A DNA stretch of 64,000 bases from a virus. The notes under the pieces were generated by a model. The model saw only the letters and a list, made by a program, of their open reading frames with translations. It was not told where the DNA came from and did not search any database. Each line of letters begins with the position of its first letter. Positions within the stretch are counted from its first letter, which is position 1. Positions 17,576-26,661 of the stretch are shown in pieces. The stretch lies in IMG/VR virus record IMGVR_UViG_3300047494_000112, positions 1 to 64,000 of that record, one strand, 5' to 3'. The translations under genes were made by a program, and so were the position numbers.

Positions 17576-18716
17576 CTAAAATTCCTAGTTTTAGATTAAT
17601 GGTTTCGAGCATCGGCTCCGCCTCACCCGGGTTAGATATCAATCTAGTCAATTCTTTTTGAACAGCATCTCTGCGTTTGTAAAAAAGCTCTTCAGTAATA
17701 GGATCGAGATTAATTTCAGTAGCTAGTGCATTATTAAGCATTTCAAGATCAGCTGCAAGAGTTTTTAATGCTTCATCATACACAAAATGTTGATCTTTTA
17801 CCTGTGTTGTTTCGTAGATTCCGCTATCAGATAATTCAGCAATAAACTCTTTAATCTCATAAAGTAACTCAACTCCTTCTTCACTATCTAACTTTGCTTT
17901 TTGTTCGTGCAGTCCCGATCCTTGCAAGTACATTGCACGTTCATACAGCCAAGCTTGATCTTCTTCCAATTTGCCTGAAAAAGTAGAGTAATGTTCAGAA
18001 TCTTGTACATCAGGTACTTTGTATCCTTTTGCATACCACTCCTGATAACGTTCCTTTGTCATTTTTAAAGGGGTCACTGAGACGTCAGTTAAGGCAATTT
18101 TAGTTTTATTGCTATTGCCGTAAATTGACTGCCAGGTAGCAAGGTAAGGAGTTTTGATAAAGCTATTCATGCGATGCCAGTACATTACCCAACGAGCATC
18201 AACTGTCCAAAGCTTACGAATTGAAACGTTTAAGGTCTTGTCCAAAGTGTCGTAAAGCAAGACTGTATCCCTACGTTTCTTTGCTTTGTACAACATTGCT
18301 AGTTCTGGAGCCTTGAACGGCCGGATAAAGACATTTTGTGCATCATATAGAATATTGTTTGAAGGTAAAGCTAATCTTTCACCGAACATGCTGTCTTGAG
18401 ACATTTTTTCAGTTGGACGCATTTCAACGTTATCATCAGGCATTTGTTCTAACTGAAATGCTTCTTCATTAAAGAAAGCCAAGTCAGGAGAATTTGTTAA
18501 AACCTTTGTAGGCTCAGGTAAATGCTCATTTGGCTGGTTGTACTTGATAGGTTGAATGGGTGGATTAGCTTGTACAGCGCGTTTTGGCTGAAGCTGTTCA
18601 GGTGTAGGAAGCCGTAGGTTTGAATCCAAAGCTGCATTCACGCTAACAGCGCGACGTGCTTTGTTTTGTTGGTTAGGAAAAGGTACCTGCTGAACAGGTT
18701 GAGTGGCTTGTCTCAC
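17553..18716 (-). CDS. Tail-assembly chaperone / gp26-like protein
   Basis: About 387 residues from a GTG at 18716 with GGAG 6 nt upstream; a TTG at 18728 is also possible but has no SD. The N-terminal 100 residues are Pro/Gln-rich and probably disordered. Near residue 120, LPSNNILYDAQNVFIRPFKAPELAML is the hallmark start of many tail-assembly chaperones and gp26-like baseplate proteins (LPS.G..Y..V.IRP). The rest is helical and acidic. Its position is between tube and tape measure, and a second frame overlaps its end. Confidence 0.6.
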   Translation of the reverse strand: MRQATQPVQQVPFPNQQNKARRAVSVNAALDSNLRLPTPEQLQPKRAVQANPPIQPIKYNQPNEHLPEPTKVLTNSPDLAFFNEEAFQLEQMPDDNVEMRPTEKMSQDSMFGERLALPSNNILYDAQNVFIRPFKAPELAMLYKAKKRRDTVLLYDTLDKTLNVSIRKLWTVDARWVMYWHRMNSFIKTPYLATWQSIYGNSNKTKIALTDVSVTPLKMTKERYQEWYAKGYKVPDVQDSEHYSTFSGKLEEDQAWLYERAMYLQGSGLHEQKAKLDSEEGVELLYEIKEFIAELSDSGIYETTQVKDQHFVYDEALKTLAADLEMLNNALATEINLDPITEELFYKRRDAVQKELTRLISNPGEAEPMLETINLKLGILDFFPDLF

Positions 18717-18753
18717 GGATTGCTCCAATTTACTAAAGGTTCAAATTTTATCA

Positions 18754-18773
18754 TTTGGTTATAATGAACCAAA
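18754..18773 (-). other. Small inverted repeat in a 100-bp intergenic gap
   Basis: TTTGGTT and AACCAAA form a 7-bp stem with a 6-nt loop upstream of the chaperone gene. A second weak stem (GGGC...GCCC, around 18775-18796) follows. There is no clear T-tract, so I do not call a terminator. Confidence 0.35.
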
Positions 18774-18831
18774 GCAGGGCAGGAGATGTCGCCCTATATT
18801 AAAATAGCTGTTAATTTGTACTTGTTTCAAC

Positions 18832-19539
18832 CTAAATTAATTGAACCAAATTTTTTGTAACACTGCTTAAAGCTGTACCGCCAGCAGCTAACAGACCTGT
18901 TGTTAAACCACCAGATAATAAAGTTGAAAACCCTTCACCTATGTAAGTAATGGTTGTTCCATTAACGGCAAACTCTGCAGCGGTCATTACCATATCAGAG
19001 TGAGAGTAATTTAAATCCACTTGCTGTTGGTGAGTAGGCCAAACGCCATCTAATTGCACCTGCATTTGTTGCAGACCAGTAGTATCATATAGTCTAATTA
19101 TAATACATCCCATGTAGTTACTAGGTGTGTACCAATTTCCTACTTTATCACGAATTTGCTGACGCCATTGTTCCAAATAATAAGAGATGGAATAAGTTTG
19201 AGGCTCATAAAAAATCAGATTAGTGTTAAGAGATTGCATCCCCTTTGGAAAATTTTGATAGATACCATTACGATAACGCTGTTCAGCAGTAATAGAATTA
19301 TAGCCAAAATTAATGTCTTTAATGTAAATATTTTCCAACTGCACTAGACCAGGAACACTAGTTATATCAGCTGTCCACATCCAGTTGGGCGCAGGATCTT
19401 GCAAGCCTTCGTATTGTGAGGTTGTAGGAAAACCTCCAATACCTACTAAAGACCCGACCAAACCTACTAAACCTGTTGCAGTTTCTGTACTAATAGCCCC
19501 GGTCAGTGAGTTTGTTACATCTGTAATCAGACCTGACAT
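18832..19539 (-). CDS. Second tail tube-related or tube-baseplate junction protein
   Basis: 235 residues. N-terminal 35 residues are Gly/Leu-rich, then a beta-rich domain PNWMWTADITSVPGL...YIKDINFGYNSITAEQRYRNGIYQNFPKGMQSLNTNLIFYEP...YYLEQWRQQI...MQVQLDGVWPTHQQQVDLNYSHSDMVMTAAEFAVNGTTITYI. This resembles the tube-fold proteins gp19/gp54, where strands form a jelly-like beta barrel and an E-F..V...Y segment ends the domain. It lies immediately after the main tube gene. Exact role (second tube protein versus junction) is undecided. Confidence 0.55.
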   Translation of the reverse strand: MSGLITDVTNSLTGAISTETATGLVGLVGSLVGIGGFPTTSQYEGLQDPAPNWMWTADITSVPGLVQLENIYIKDINFGYNSITAEQRYRNGIYQNFPKGMQSLNTNLIFYEPQTYSISYYLEQWRQQIRDKVGNWYTPSNYMGCIIIRLYDTTGLQQMQVQLDGVWPTHQQQVDLNYSHSDMVMTAAEFAVNGTTITYIGEGFSTLLSGGLTTGLLAAGGTALSSVTKNLVQLI

Positions 19540-19604
19540 TTAATACCACCAAGGAAACAACATTTCCAGTATTGATCTATAAATACTCATACAAAGGCTA
19601 ATCA

Positions 19605-20135
19605 TTAAAGAACCTGAACGTTACCGAAGACCGCGTAGTCGAATGAGAATGAGCATTGAATTGCCATTGCTTGAGAAGCTTGGGTAGAAAGCTGTACAGC
19701 TTGAACGGCGTCTGGAAAACAACGATACAAAGTGACCGTATCTGCAACCGAACCTGTGGTATCATAAGTAGAAATAACAGGAGTAGTTGCATAGCTATTA
19801 ATGTAGCCTTGAGAAGAACCTGAATTGGTTCCAACAATGAACTCTTGCCATTGTCTTAACGCTGCCAAAGTAGACATATCAACAGTTTCAACAAAGGTAC
19901 ATTGTAATGTACCTTGGTCAAACTCTTTCTTGCCTCTAAAGCTACGCATAACTGTGCCTAGAGGAACCGGAAACCTTTGGTTTTGAACGCCAGTAATGGC
20001 AACATCCATACACTTCAACAATAAAGTTGTAGAAGTATCTCCAAAGGTAGGAATAACACCAAAATTAATTGTGAAACGATCTGTTGAAAGAACGTCCGGT
20101 AAACTTTGCATTTGGCTTTGAGTAAGTGCGGGCAT
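19605..20135 (-). CDS. Tail tube protein (gp19-like)
   Basis: 176 residues, a common length for tube proteins. It has DRFTINFGVIPTFGD near the start, then LKCMDVAITGVQNQRFPVPLGTVMRSFRGKKEFDQGTLQCTFVETVD, the beta-hairpin pattern of T4 gp19-like subunits, and ends AIQCSFSFDYAVF. Hexameric rings of such subunits stack to form the inner tube. It lies two genes downstream of the sheath gene. Confidence 0.72.
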   Translation of the reverse strand: MPALTQSQMQSLPDVLSTDRFTINFGVIPTFGDTSTTLLLKCMDVAITGVQNQRFPVPLGTVMRSFRGKKEFDQGTLQCTFVETVDMSTLAALRQWQEFIVGTNSGSSQGYINSYATTPVISTYDTTGSVADTVTLYRCFPDAVQAVQLSTQASQAMAIQCSFSFDYAVFGNVQVL

Positions 20136-20147
20136 ATTTATCTAACC

Positions 20148-21263
20148 TTACAATTTAGCCGGATTAATCGGCTTTACCTTATTCACAGGTTTTTTAGGAG
20201 GCGTGGGCATTTTTGGTTTAGTAGGGGCTTTGGCTAGCTTTTTTGTAGGAGCCGGCTTAGGTGTAGGCTTGACTGTAGAGGGCGGCTTTGCTTTAGGCTT
20301 GGCACCTGGGCTAGTTTTTACAGGTTTAGGAGCTGAAGCAGCTTTTGGCGCAGTCTTTGGCTTAGGTACATTGGGCGGAGTCACCTGAGTAGCTTGAGGT
20401 GGTGCTGATTTTTCAGATACAGCTTTCTTGATCCAACCTTGAGCCATTTTTGCATGATGATTTGCATCTGCAATATGACTTGATTTTGTTTCAGGTGTTA
20501 CTGCCTGAGTAGCTTGACCTGCATGATAATCAGCTTGTTGTTGGTGCATCTTTGCTAAATCATTTGCAGGTAAAGGCAATCTAGGGTTACCTCTCATCCA
20601 TGATTGAGAAATTGGCTTATTAGGTTTGGCCTTAACAAACCTGTTTCTAACATGAGGTGACAAGCCTTTCCAAAGTTTTGCCATGCTTTTTCCTACAGCT
20701 CTAGCAGGAGTGCCTAAATTAGAGTTGTAGTTGTCAGCAATTTTTGCAACTTTTTGACCAGCCTTGAAAGCTTTAGACGGGCCTGTTGGTCCCGGACCAG
20801 CTAAATTTGTTGAGGGAAGTGTTGAAGGAGAATGTTGAGGACTAGAGCTAGGTCCACTAGCTGGAGCATTTTGTGGAAAAGGTTTTGAGCTCCAAGAAGG
20901 GGTAGACGAACTAGGAGGGGTGTAAGGTTGCTTGGTAGGCATAGCTGGTTTCACTATACTAGGTTTATTAGAGGGAGCAGATCTTTCAAAATGCTGTGCT
21001 AATTGTTTGTGCTTTTCAGCCAGCTTACCATGCTTGTTAGCTTCTTTTTTAGCAGCAATTCTTTCTTGTTTTGTGTCAGCAAGTCTAGCCATTTGAGAAT
21101 GATACTTTGCAAGCTCATGATGGTGCTGACCTGCGTAGGAATGCAGGTCAGCCATATCATCATGAGTCATACCTCTATCAAGCTTCTTTGAAAATTTTGG
21201 GTCTCCGCCCAATCCAAAGAGAGCTGTTACTTGCTGGTTGTAACCTGCGTTAACTTCTGACAT
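20148..21263 (-). CDS. His-rich helical and Pro-rich protein of unknown function
   Basis: 371 residues from the ATG at 21263, which has GGAAG upstream (a TTG lies one codon before). Residues ~30-95 carry regularly spaced His: HSYAGQHHHELAKYHSQMARLA and HGKLAEKHKQLAQHFE. A second such segment is at ~235-275 (KMHQQQADYHAGQA, HHAKMAQGW). The rest is Pro/Lys/Ser-rich and likely disordered, ending in a long PKP/KPTPKP tail. It is inserted between sheath and tube, where no standard gene is expected. Related His-patterned helices occur in proteins at 25.0, 34.6, 39.4 and 42.8 kb. Confidence 0.6.
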   Translation of the reverse strand: MSEVNAGYNQQVTALFGLGGDPKFSKKLDRGMTHDDMADLHSYAGQHHHELAKYHSQMARLADTKQERIAAKKEANKHGKLAEKHKQLAQHFERSAPSNKPSIVKPAMPTKQPYTPPSSSTPSWSSKPFPQNAPASGPSSSPQHSPSTLPSTNLAGPGPTGPSKAFKAGQKVAKIADNYNSNLGTPARAVGKSMAKLWKGLSPHVRNRFVKAKPNKPISQSWMRGNPRLPLPANDLAKMHQQQADYHAGQATQAVTPETKSSHIADANHHAKMAQGWIKKAVSEKSAPPQATQVTPPNVPKPKTAPKAASAPKPVKTSPGAKPKAKPPSTVKPTPKPAPTKKLAKAPTKPKMPTPPKKPVNKVKPINPAKL

Positions 21264-21275
21264 CAATCAGCTTCC

Positions 21276-23612
21276 TTAAAAAATTCCGTTACTGATAAGT
21301 TCCTGGAAACTTATCGAGTTTGGCGTTACGACAGTCTTTAGAGCTATTACTCTAGCTGGTACGACAGGTACGATATAAACTGTGATATTTAACGTACCTG
21401 AGTCTATTGAAGCTGCCGTGTTATTAATCGAATTGCAAAGAACGTAGAAATTACTAATGCCTTGCTGATTTAAAATGGGCTGCAAGAAATTATTAATTGA
21501 CTGCGTAATCAAAAATTCAGTTTGAGACGTAATGTTATCAAACAAATAAGTTTGGCAAGCTTGAATAATGCTCTGTTCAAGGTACAAGAAAGTCCTACGA
21601 ATAGAAACATATGACAGTAACGACATGGGTGTGCTAAGAGTCAACACATCCCAAATGACATTACCTGATCCATTACGTGCCGCCTTGATTGTATTAATGT
21701 TGTACGGCGCCATGGCTTGTCTGTCACCAGGACTATATGTAATATACAAGCCAACAACGTTGTTAAGGACGCCACGCACCGGACCAGCAGCAGAAAACCA
21801 AACTGCATAGTTTTGATCGGTGTAAGCATATTGCGAGGCAATGTAGCCTGAAGGAGGAACATATATTAGCTGATTGTTTGCAGTATCTAATACTTGCAAA
21901 TCAGGAGTGTAAATTGCCGCATAAGAAGAATTGACACCCAAAGTGGTCCCAACATAGGTTGTAGCTGCTGTCGTAGCTTGTAGGTTTGGAGGCATATCCA
22001 AAATGGCAAAGCAGTCCTGGCGAGTAGAAGCCAAATATACCATTTCTTGCTGAACTACAACATCGGTATAGCCACCATTGATTAAGATATCAATCTTGTA
22101 CGCATCAGTTGATAAAAATTGTTGCCAACCAGCCACAATTTCAGCATCAGTTGGCTGAACACCATCTTGACCGCCACCTAAGAACGTAATAGGTGAAGAG
22201 TTACTGGTAACATTGCCAGTCAAGTAGCTAGTTGAAACATTACCAGCAGAATTAGTCGTACCACCAGAATTGGCATATACTACTCTAATATAATTGCTGG
22301 GTGAACCTCTAGTTCCTACATTTACAACCTGTTCAATAAATTGTTGATAGCCAAACCCATCAGTTTGTTGAGCCAAAGAAACTTGAAAGGTCTCTACAGG
22401 AGTAGTGGACCCAGCCAAATACACGTTCAAAGTAAAGTAATTGTAGGTAGAATTTGCGTTGTTGCCTGTGGTAATAGCTAAGACAGTAGAGGTAGTTGTA
22501 TCAGTAGCTGTAAAAGCAGTATTACCTACAGTCCATTTATTACCGTAAGCAGGAGCATACAATAAAATTGACAGCAAGTTCCCGCTTGGCGAAACTGAAT
22601 AAACGCCGGTTGAAATTCCGCCAAAAACAGTAGATACTTTGTTAATTAAAGCTTGAGCTGCTGCACTTGCTGAAGACCCGGAAGCTGAAATTACTTCAAT
22701 ATTGCCGTTATAGTTGATACTACCTGAGATACTCATTCCATCTGAAAGAGTAGAATAAGTAATTAACAAGGAAATTTGAGGCGGAGAAGCTGTGTTAGCG
22801 TTAGTAATGTTAAAACCAATGCTATTACCAAAAGACCCTGGATCTTTTGCGTAAACTTGAAATAAATCAGTCTTTTGTTGAGCTAGATACGAAGAAGAAT
22901 TTGTGATGCTAGCAACAAACGAAACATATTGAGCATTAGCAACAGAGTAATTTACTAAAATTTGAATCGTAGTACAAGTATTTGAATTTGTTGCATTGAT
23001 GGCCGAAACAGTTGCTGGCACACCTGCGTTATTTAACGCAGTAGCTAAAGCATTAGCTGTTGCTACCATAGTAGCATCACTACTACCTGAATATGTCACT
23101 GGAGCTACAGTTAGAGGTAAGGCAGCTGAGCCTGAAGCATTAGGGACATTAGCTGACCAATTTACAATTGCTCCTGAAGCCAAAGGAGCATTTAAATAAA
23201 AGGTATAGGTCAATAATTCGTTATTTGACGCAACATTTGCATTTGAATAAGACAAATTCAAATTTGGAGCAGGTAAGGAATAGGTATAATTATTGTTACC
23301 TAAAGGATTAGAGCCGTTAAAGACATCGGCACTAGCATAGCAACAAGTTGACCCGTCTATTACTCTATTTGCCCATAATTGATTAGCGTTTGATAGAAAC
23401 GCTTGACCTGATACACCAAAATATCCCCAAGTAGTATCCATAGGCCCATACTGTGTGGACCACTGATTACCAGAAGTTACTAAATTAGGACCAACAGGAC
23501 CACGCTTGTAGCCACCTACCAATGCGCCAATTGTTGTGGCTACACCTCCAGTAAGCTGTGAGACATTAATTTCTTGAAGCGTAATTCCTGCCGCTGTAGC
23601 TGCACCGCTCAT
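21276..23612 (-). CDS. Tail sheath protein
   Basis: 778 residues. The N-terminus, GITLQEINVSQLTGGVATTIGALVGGYKRGPVGPN, is the typical sheath start. The C-terminal third contains AAGPVRGVLNNVVGLYITYSPGDRQAM, IWDVLTLSTPMSLLSYVSIRRTFLYLEQSIIQACQTYLFDNI and FYVLCNSINNTAASIDSGTLNITVYIVPVVPARVI, which closely follow the conserved sheath core (RR...IE..I......F.....T, D...G.l.....v.P..pae.I). It polymerises around the tube and contracts on infection. The middle ~400 residues are an Ala/Ser/Thr-rich insertion, probably surface domains. Confidence 0.93.
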   Translation of the reverse strand: MSGAATAAGITLQEINVSQLTGGVATTIGALVGGYKRGPVGPNLVTSGNQWSTQYGPMDTTWGYFGVSGQAFLSNANQLWANRVIDGSTCCYASADVFNGSNPLGNNNYTYSLPAPNLNLSYSNANVASNNELLTYTFYLNAPLASGAIVNWSANVPNASGSAALPLTVAPVTYSGSSDATMVATANALATALNNAGVPATVSAINATNSNTCTTIQILVNYSVANAQYVSFVASITNSSSYLAQQKTDLFQVYAKDPGSFGNSIGFNITNANTASPPQISLLITYSTLSDGMSISGSINYNGNIEVISASGSSASAAAQALINKVSTVFGGISTGVYSVSPSGNLLSILLYAPAYGNKWTVGNTAFTATDTTTSTVLAITTGNNANSTYNYFTLNVYLAGSTTPVETFQVSLAQQTDGFGYQQFIEQVVNVGTRGSPSNYIRVVYANSGGTTNSAGNVSTSYLTGNVTSNSSPITFLGGGQDGVQPTDAEIVAGWQQFLSTDAYKIDILINGGYTDVVVQQEMVYLASTRQDCFAILDMPPNLQATTAATTYVGTTLGVNSSYAAIYTPDLQVLDTANNQLIYVPPSGYIASQYAYTDQNYAVWFSAAGPVRGVLNNVVGLYITYSPGDRQAMAPYNINTIKAARNGSGNVIWDVLTLSTPMSLLSYVSIRRTFLYLEQSIIQACQTYLFDNITSQTEFLITQSINNFLQPILNQQGISNFYVLCNSINNTAASIDSGTLNITVYIVPVVPARVIALKTVVTPNSISFQELISNGIF

Positions 23613-23623
23613 GTATGTTCTCC

Positions 23624-23782
23624 TTAAACGGACAGAATGCGAACGGCTCTAGGCAAGCTAGTAGCAAAGTCAGCATCAATTTGTGTGGTAGCTTTAGGAT
23701 AGATTGTAATCGTCTTTCCCTCCGGTGTGGTGATGGGCTGAGGTCTATCAGAGGTATTTTTTACAGTAATAACATTATCCAT
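23624..23782 (-). CDS. Small hypothetical protein upstream of the sheath gene
   Basis: 52 residues beginning MDNVITVKNTSDRPQPI and ending RAVRILSV, predicted beta-rich. AGGA lies 8 nt before the ATG, and it fills the gap between the sheath and the preceding gene. No family recognised. Confidence 0.65.
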   Translation of the reverse strand: MDNVITVKNTSDRPQPITTPEGKTITIYPKATTQIDADFATSLPRAVRILSV

Positions 23783-23795
23783 AAATTTTTCCTTT

Positions 23796-24191
23796 TTAGG
23801 ATACAGTAGCTACTTGAACAGTGGCTACAGAGCTTGTAGGGTTATATAGCTGAATACCTGAAGCTGAATAAGACCCTGAAAAAACAAAAATATAGCCAGA
23901 AGCTGTCGAAGTGCCAGGATTTGAAACCAAGTTGGTTATATCAGGAGTACAGGTAATATTTAGTATTGTATCAGATATAATACCGATCAATTGATAAGCA
24001 AAAACTATTTGAGATCCGCTAGGTTCAATTGATAAAGTGGTTACATCTTGATTGTTGATTACAGGAATACCTACAGTTTGATTTGCTCTAACATTTCTAA
24101 AGTTTAGTCCTGTAGTTATAAACTGTAACGCTACAGTGAAGGTTGTATTGATGTTAGGATTAATTGTTGGTAGAGATACTGTATCGCTCAT
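23796..24191 (-). CDS. Small beta-rich neck/tail structural protein (unassigned)
   Basis: 131 residues, rich in Thr, Ser, Val and Ile with almost no charged residues, as in phage beta-sandwich structural proteins. Segments: TFTVALQFITTGLNFRNVRANQTVGIPVINNQ and ASGYIFVFSGSYSASGIQLY. It overlaps the upstream 230-residue gene by 4 nt (ATGA) and precedes the sheath operon. Likely a virion part from composition and place; identity unknown. Confidence 0.5.
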   Translation of the reverse strand: MSDTVSLPTINPNINTTFTVALQFITTGLNFRNVRANQTVGIPVINNQDVTTLSIEPSGSQIVFAYQLIGIISDTILNITCTPDITNLVSNPGTSTASGYIFVFSGSYSASGIQLYNPTSSVATVQVATVS

Positions 24192-24880
24192 GCTGAACCT
24201 TTTGGTCGGTTTATAGTAGTGGTTGCAATTGGAATAGAGTCATTTGTTGCTTGGTCATACGCATCAATATTAACATTGACCTTTGTTATAGCTTGCTGCA
24301 ACTCTAATACTCCTACATACGCATAAAATGTTAGCTGAGCTTGCATCACAAACAAATTACCCATTTCCGTAAATTCTTCTTCTGGAATAGACAAGTCAGT
24401 ATTAAATTTGACTTTGATTGGCAAATTATACTGTGTAGTCTTTAAGGCAAACTGTACATCTCTTTCACGAAAAATCCAACGCTGAGCAAAATATGCAATA
24501 TCAGAAAACGTTTGAGCAGTTACTCTAACAGTCATATCCACTGCTGTAGGTCTACAATGCAGAACAACGTTGCTAGGTGTGGCTGTATTAGAGTTCAATT
24601 GACCCATGTAGAAGCCATTATACATGGCTTGATCGTTATAACCTTCCTCGGAAGGTCGGATTGTGTTAACAATAATTGCAATAAAGGGCATATCCACTAG
24701 TTTGTAGTTTTTTGCCACTTCGCGAAAATCTTGATTGCCGGCAACATGAACAACTTTCCAAGGAGGTTTGCCATATTCAGCCGCTGCATTACCCAATAAT
24801 GATTTTAGAGAAGATATACAGTTTTCTAAAACCTTCAATTCGGTAACACGAGCTTGAGTAATATCAAAAACTTGGGTCAT
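24188..24880 (-). CDS. Tail-completion / neck protein candidate
   Basis: 230 residues, mixed alpha/beta: YGKPPWKVVHVAGNQDFREVAKNYKLVDMPFIAIIVNTIRPSEEGYN, then DMTVRVTAQTFSDIAYFAQRWIFRERDVQFALK and LFVMQAQLTFYAYVGVLE. The Y..P..I..IY..T segments are seen in tail terminators, and the gene is the first of the tail block (upstream of sheath). The proposed role (tail terminator or neck) is an inference. SD AAGG precedes the ATG. Confidence 0.45.
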   Translation of the reverse strand: MTQVFDITQARVTELKVLENCISSLKSLLGNAAAEYGKPPWKVVHVAGNQDFREVAKNYKLVDMPFIAIIVNTIRPSEEGYNDQAMYNGFYMGQLNSNTATPSNVVLHCRPTAVDMTVRVTAQTFSDIAYFAQRWIFRERDVQFALKTTQYNLPIKVKFNTDLSIPEEEFTEMGNLFVMQAQLTFYAYVGVLELQQAITKVNVNIDAYDQATNDSIPIATTTINRPKGSA

Positions 24881-24894
24881 GTCTTACCTTAAAT

Positions 24895-24938
24895 AAAAAA
24901 GGGTCGCGAACGAGTACACGTCGTACCGCTTGCGACCC
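24895..24938 (-). terminator. Rho-independent terminator (capsid block to tail block)
   Basis: On the minus strand a stem GGGTCGC/GCGACCC, with an inner GTAC/GTAC pairing, is followed by TTTTTT then ATTT. It lies after the gene at 25016 and before the tail block. A short T-run on the other side makes it possibly bidirectional. Confidence 0.75.
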
Positions 24939-25015
24939 TTTTCGCCCTACAATATAAATTATGTGTTTGTTGCTGAAATATGGTGCAACGGTTTTAAAAT
25001 GTAAGCTAGGGCAAA

Positions 25016-25414
25016 TTAATATACTGTTTTTTGAAACTCATGATTTTTCTGTAAAGCTTTGGCCATATTTTCATGCGCTTTCGCCAAGTCTTCATGTGCT
25101 TTTTTATTACTTGTGTACATTCTAGCCATTGTTTTATTCATTGCTGCACTTGCCATGTGGTGGGAGTGCAACTGATCATGAATATCTTGGCTTGAAATAC
25201 CAGATTTGTTCTGTGAGGGTTTACCTTTTGAACCCGACATATCGTAATCACGCATATATTTTCTGTAGGTTTCACCGTCTAAAATGTCACCTGTGTGAAT
25301 ATGATAATTAGGATTTTGCTGATCAGAAGATCGAACCAAAACAGCTTTAATGTCTGAGTACAATTTAGAAGTAACAGGAATTGTAATTGTTTTGTCTTTG
25401 ATAGTAATTTTCAT
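25016..25414 (-). CDS. His-rich helical protein with shared N-terminal module
   Basis: 132 residues. The first 18 residues, MKITIKDKTITIPVTSKL, are the same as in the protein at 26662-26922, and the DNA agrees at 44 of 45 positions there. The second half is helical with regularly spaced His: QDIHDQLHSHHMASAAMNKT and KKAHEDLAKAHENMAKALQ. It lies at the downstream end of the capsid block, just before a terminator. Function unknown; the beta-like N-module may be a targeting or oligomerisation signal. Confidence 0.6.
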   Translation of the reverse strand: MKITIKDKTITIPVTSKLYSDIKAVLVRSSDQQNPNYHIHTGDILDGETYRKYMRDYDMSGSKGKPSQNKSGISSQDIHDQLHSHHMASAAMNKTMARMYTSNKKAHEDLAKAHENMAKALQKNHEFQKTVY

Positions 25415-25423
25415 TTTACTACC

Positions 25424-26653
25424 TCAAGCAGTTATATTGTGGCGTAGGCAGTAAATGTTAATGAAGGCATTCAGTTTAGCTTTAGTAGCTTCGTCGTTCT
25501 TGCTTGATAGAATATTGATAGCTGCTCTAATACGGGGATCCGTAATTTTTGCAATAATAGATTGTGAAGGATTCAATGTAGGAATTAAACCCATTTGAGA
25601 ATCCAAAGCTGCGGTATCAGATTCATTTTTAGGGTTACCTGAAACTGTATTATCAATGCCATTCAAATCAGTCATGCCAGGATTAACAGCGGCCATGTCA
25701 TCAAAATCCATATTCATTGGATCAGAACGAGTAGGCATATCGTTGTTCAAATCCCAGTTGGCAGGATTCCAATCAACACCTTCAGCAGGATCAGTTGTAA
25801 TATTGCTAAGCTGATTATCGTCCATGCTAGGCACCATGTCATCAACCGCATCAGACAAGACATAATTGTTAGGGAACGAAATATCATCTAAATCAGAAGA
25901 TCCATAATCTTCATCGCCTAAATCTTCGTCCAAATTGATCATGTTGCCATCAGCAATTACTAAATCATTTGGATCTTTAAAAGCATCTTCATCAAAGACA
26001 CCTGACAAAACATTCTTTAGAACTTGAATAGAATCTGGTGGCATACCTTGGTTCAAGAAATCATAGGTAGCGTAATCAGCATAAGGAGCCTCAGCTCCTT
26101 TGTCGGTCAAATCTTGATCTTGCATTGAGTCAATTTCGGCTGCAGGATTTCCAACCAAAGCATCATTACTTGCATCTGCAGGAGCAACGCTGACGGGATC
26201 AACAGGATCGCCATAGACTTGATTATCGACATTATTGTCATCATGATCGTCAGTAATTTCAGAGTCATCATCTTCACCCTTGTTTACTCTTGATAATACA
26301 ACATCAAGATCAGATGGATCAGTCTCTTCGTTTAGCTCTGACAAAGAAGTCATTAGAGCAATGCAGTCAGGCTGTTCAAAGGCAAACATTGCCATACGCA
26401 AAGCGTTTGTCTTATCACCAGCCAAATACATGGAATGAGCGCAAGCCAAACCATCAGCTGCGACACATAATTTAGGGGCAATTTCGGACGCTGTAATCGT
26501 AACAGCGGAAGAATTTTGTGCAGATACTGTCGTTGAAACCAGTTCATGCAATTTACGAGGTAAAGTACGGCAATCAGTTTCAGGCGACTGATCTTCAATT
26601 GCCGCAATGATTAGTTTAGAAGCTTGTGTAATTGCTTTGTTTAGATCAGTCAT
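25424..26653 (-). CDS. Acidic head-region protein (scaffold or core candidate)
   Basis: 409 residues. Residues 1-115 are helical (LNKAITQASKLIIAAIEDQ, KTNALRMAMFAFEQ). The middle ~120-350 is Asp-rich and low complexity. The last 45 residues are helical (DPRIRAAINILSSKNDEATKAKLNAFINIY). Close by, near residue 55, is VTITASEIAPK, whose A-S-E resembles the A-x-E sites cut by some phage prohead proteases. It sits downstream of the capsid gene. A scaffold/core role is inferred from acidity and position. Confidence 0.5.
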   Translation of the reverse strand: MTDLNKAITQASKLIIAAIEDQSPETDCRTLPRKLHELVSTTVSAQNSSAVTITASEIAPKLCVAADGLACAHSMYLAGDKTNALRMAMFAFEQPDCIALMTSLSELNEETDPSDLDVVLSRVNKGEDDDSEITDDHDDNNVDNQVYGDPVDPVSVAPADASNDALVGNPAAEIDSMQDQDLTDKGAEAPYADYATYDFLNQGMPPDSIQVLKNVLSGVFDEDAFKDPNDLVIADGNMINLDEDLGDEDYGSSDLDDISFPNNYVLSDAVDDMVPSMDDNQLSNITTDPAEGVDWNPANWDLNNDMPTRSDPMNMDFDDMAAVNPGMTDLNGIDNTVSGNPKNESDTAALDSQMGLIPTLNPSQSIIAKITDPRIRAAINILSSKNDEATKAKLNAFINIYCLRHNITA

Positions 26654-26661
26654 TGTACACC

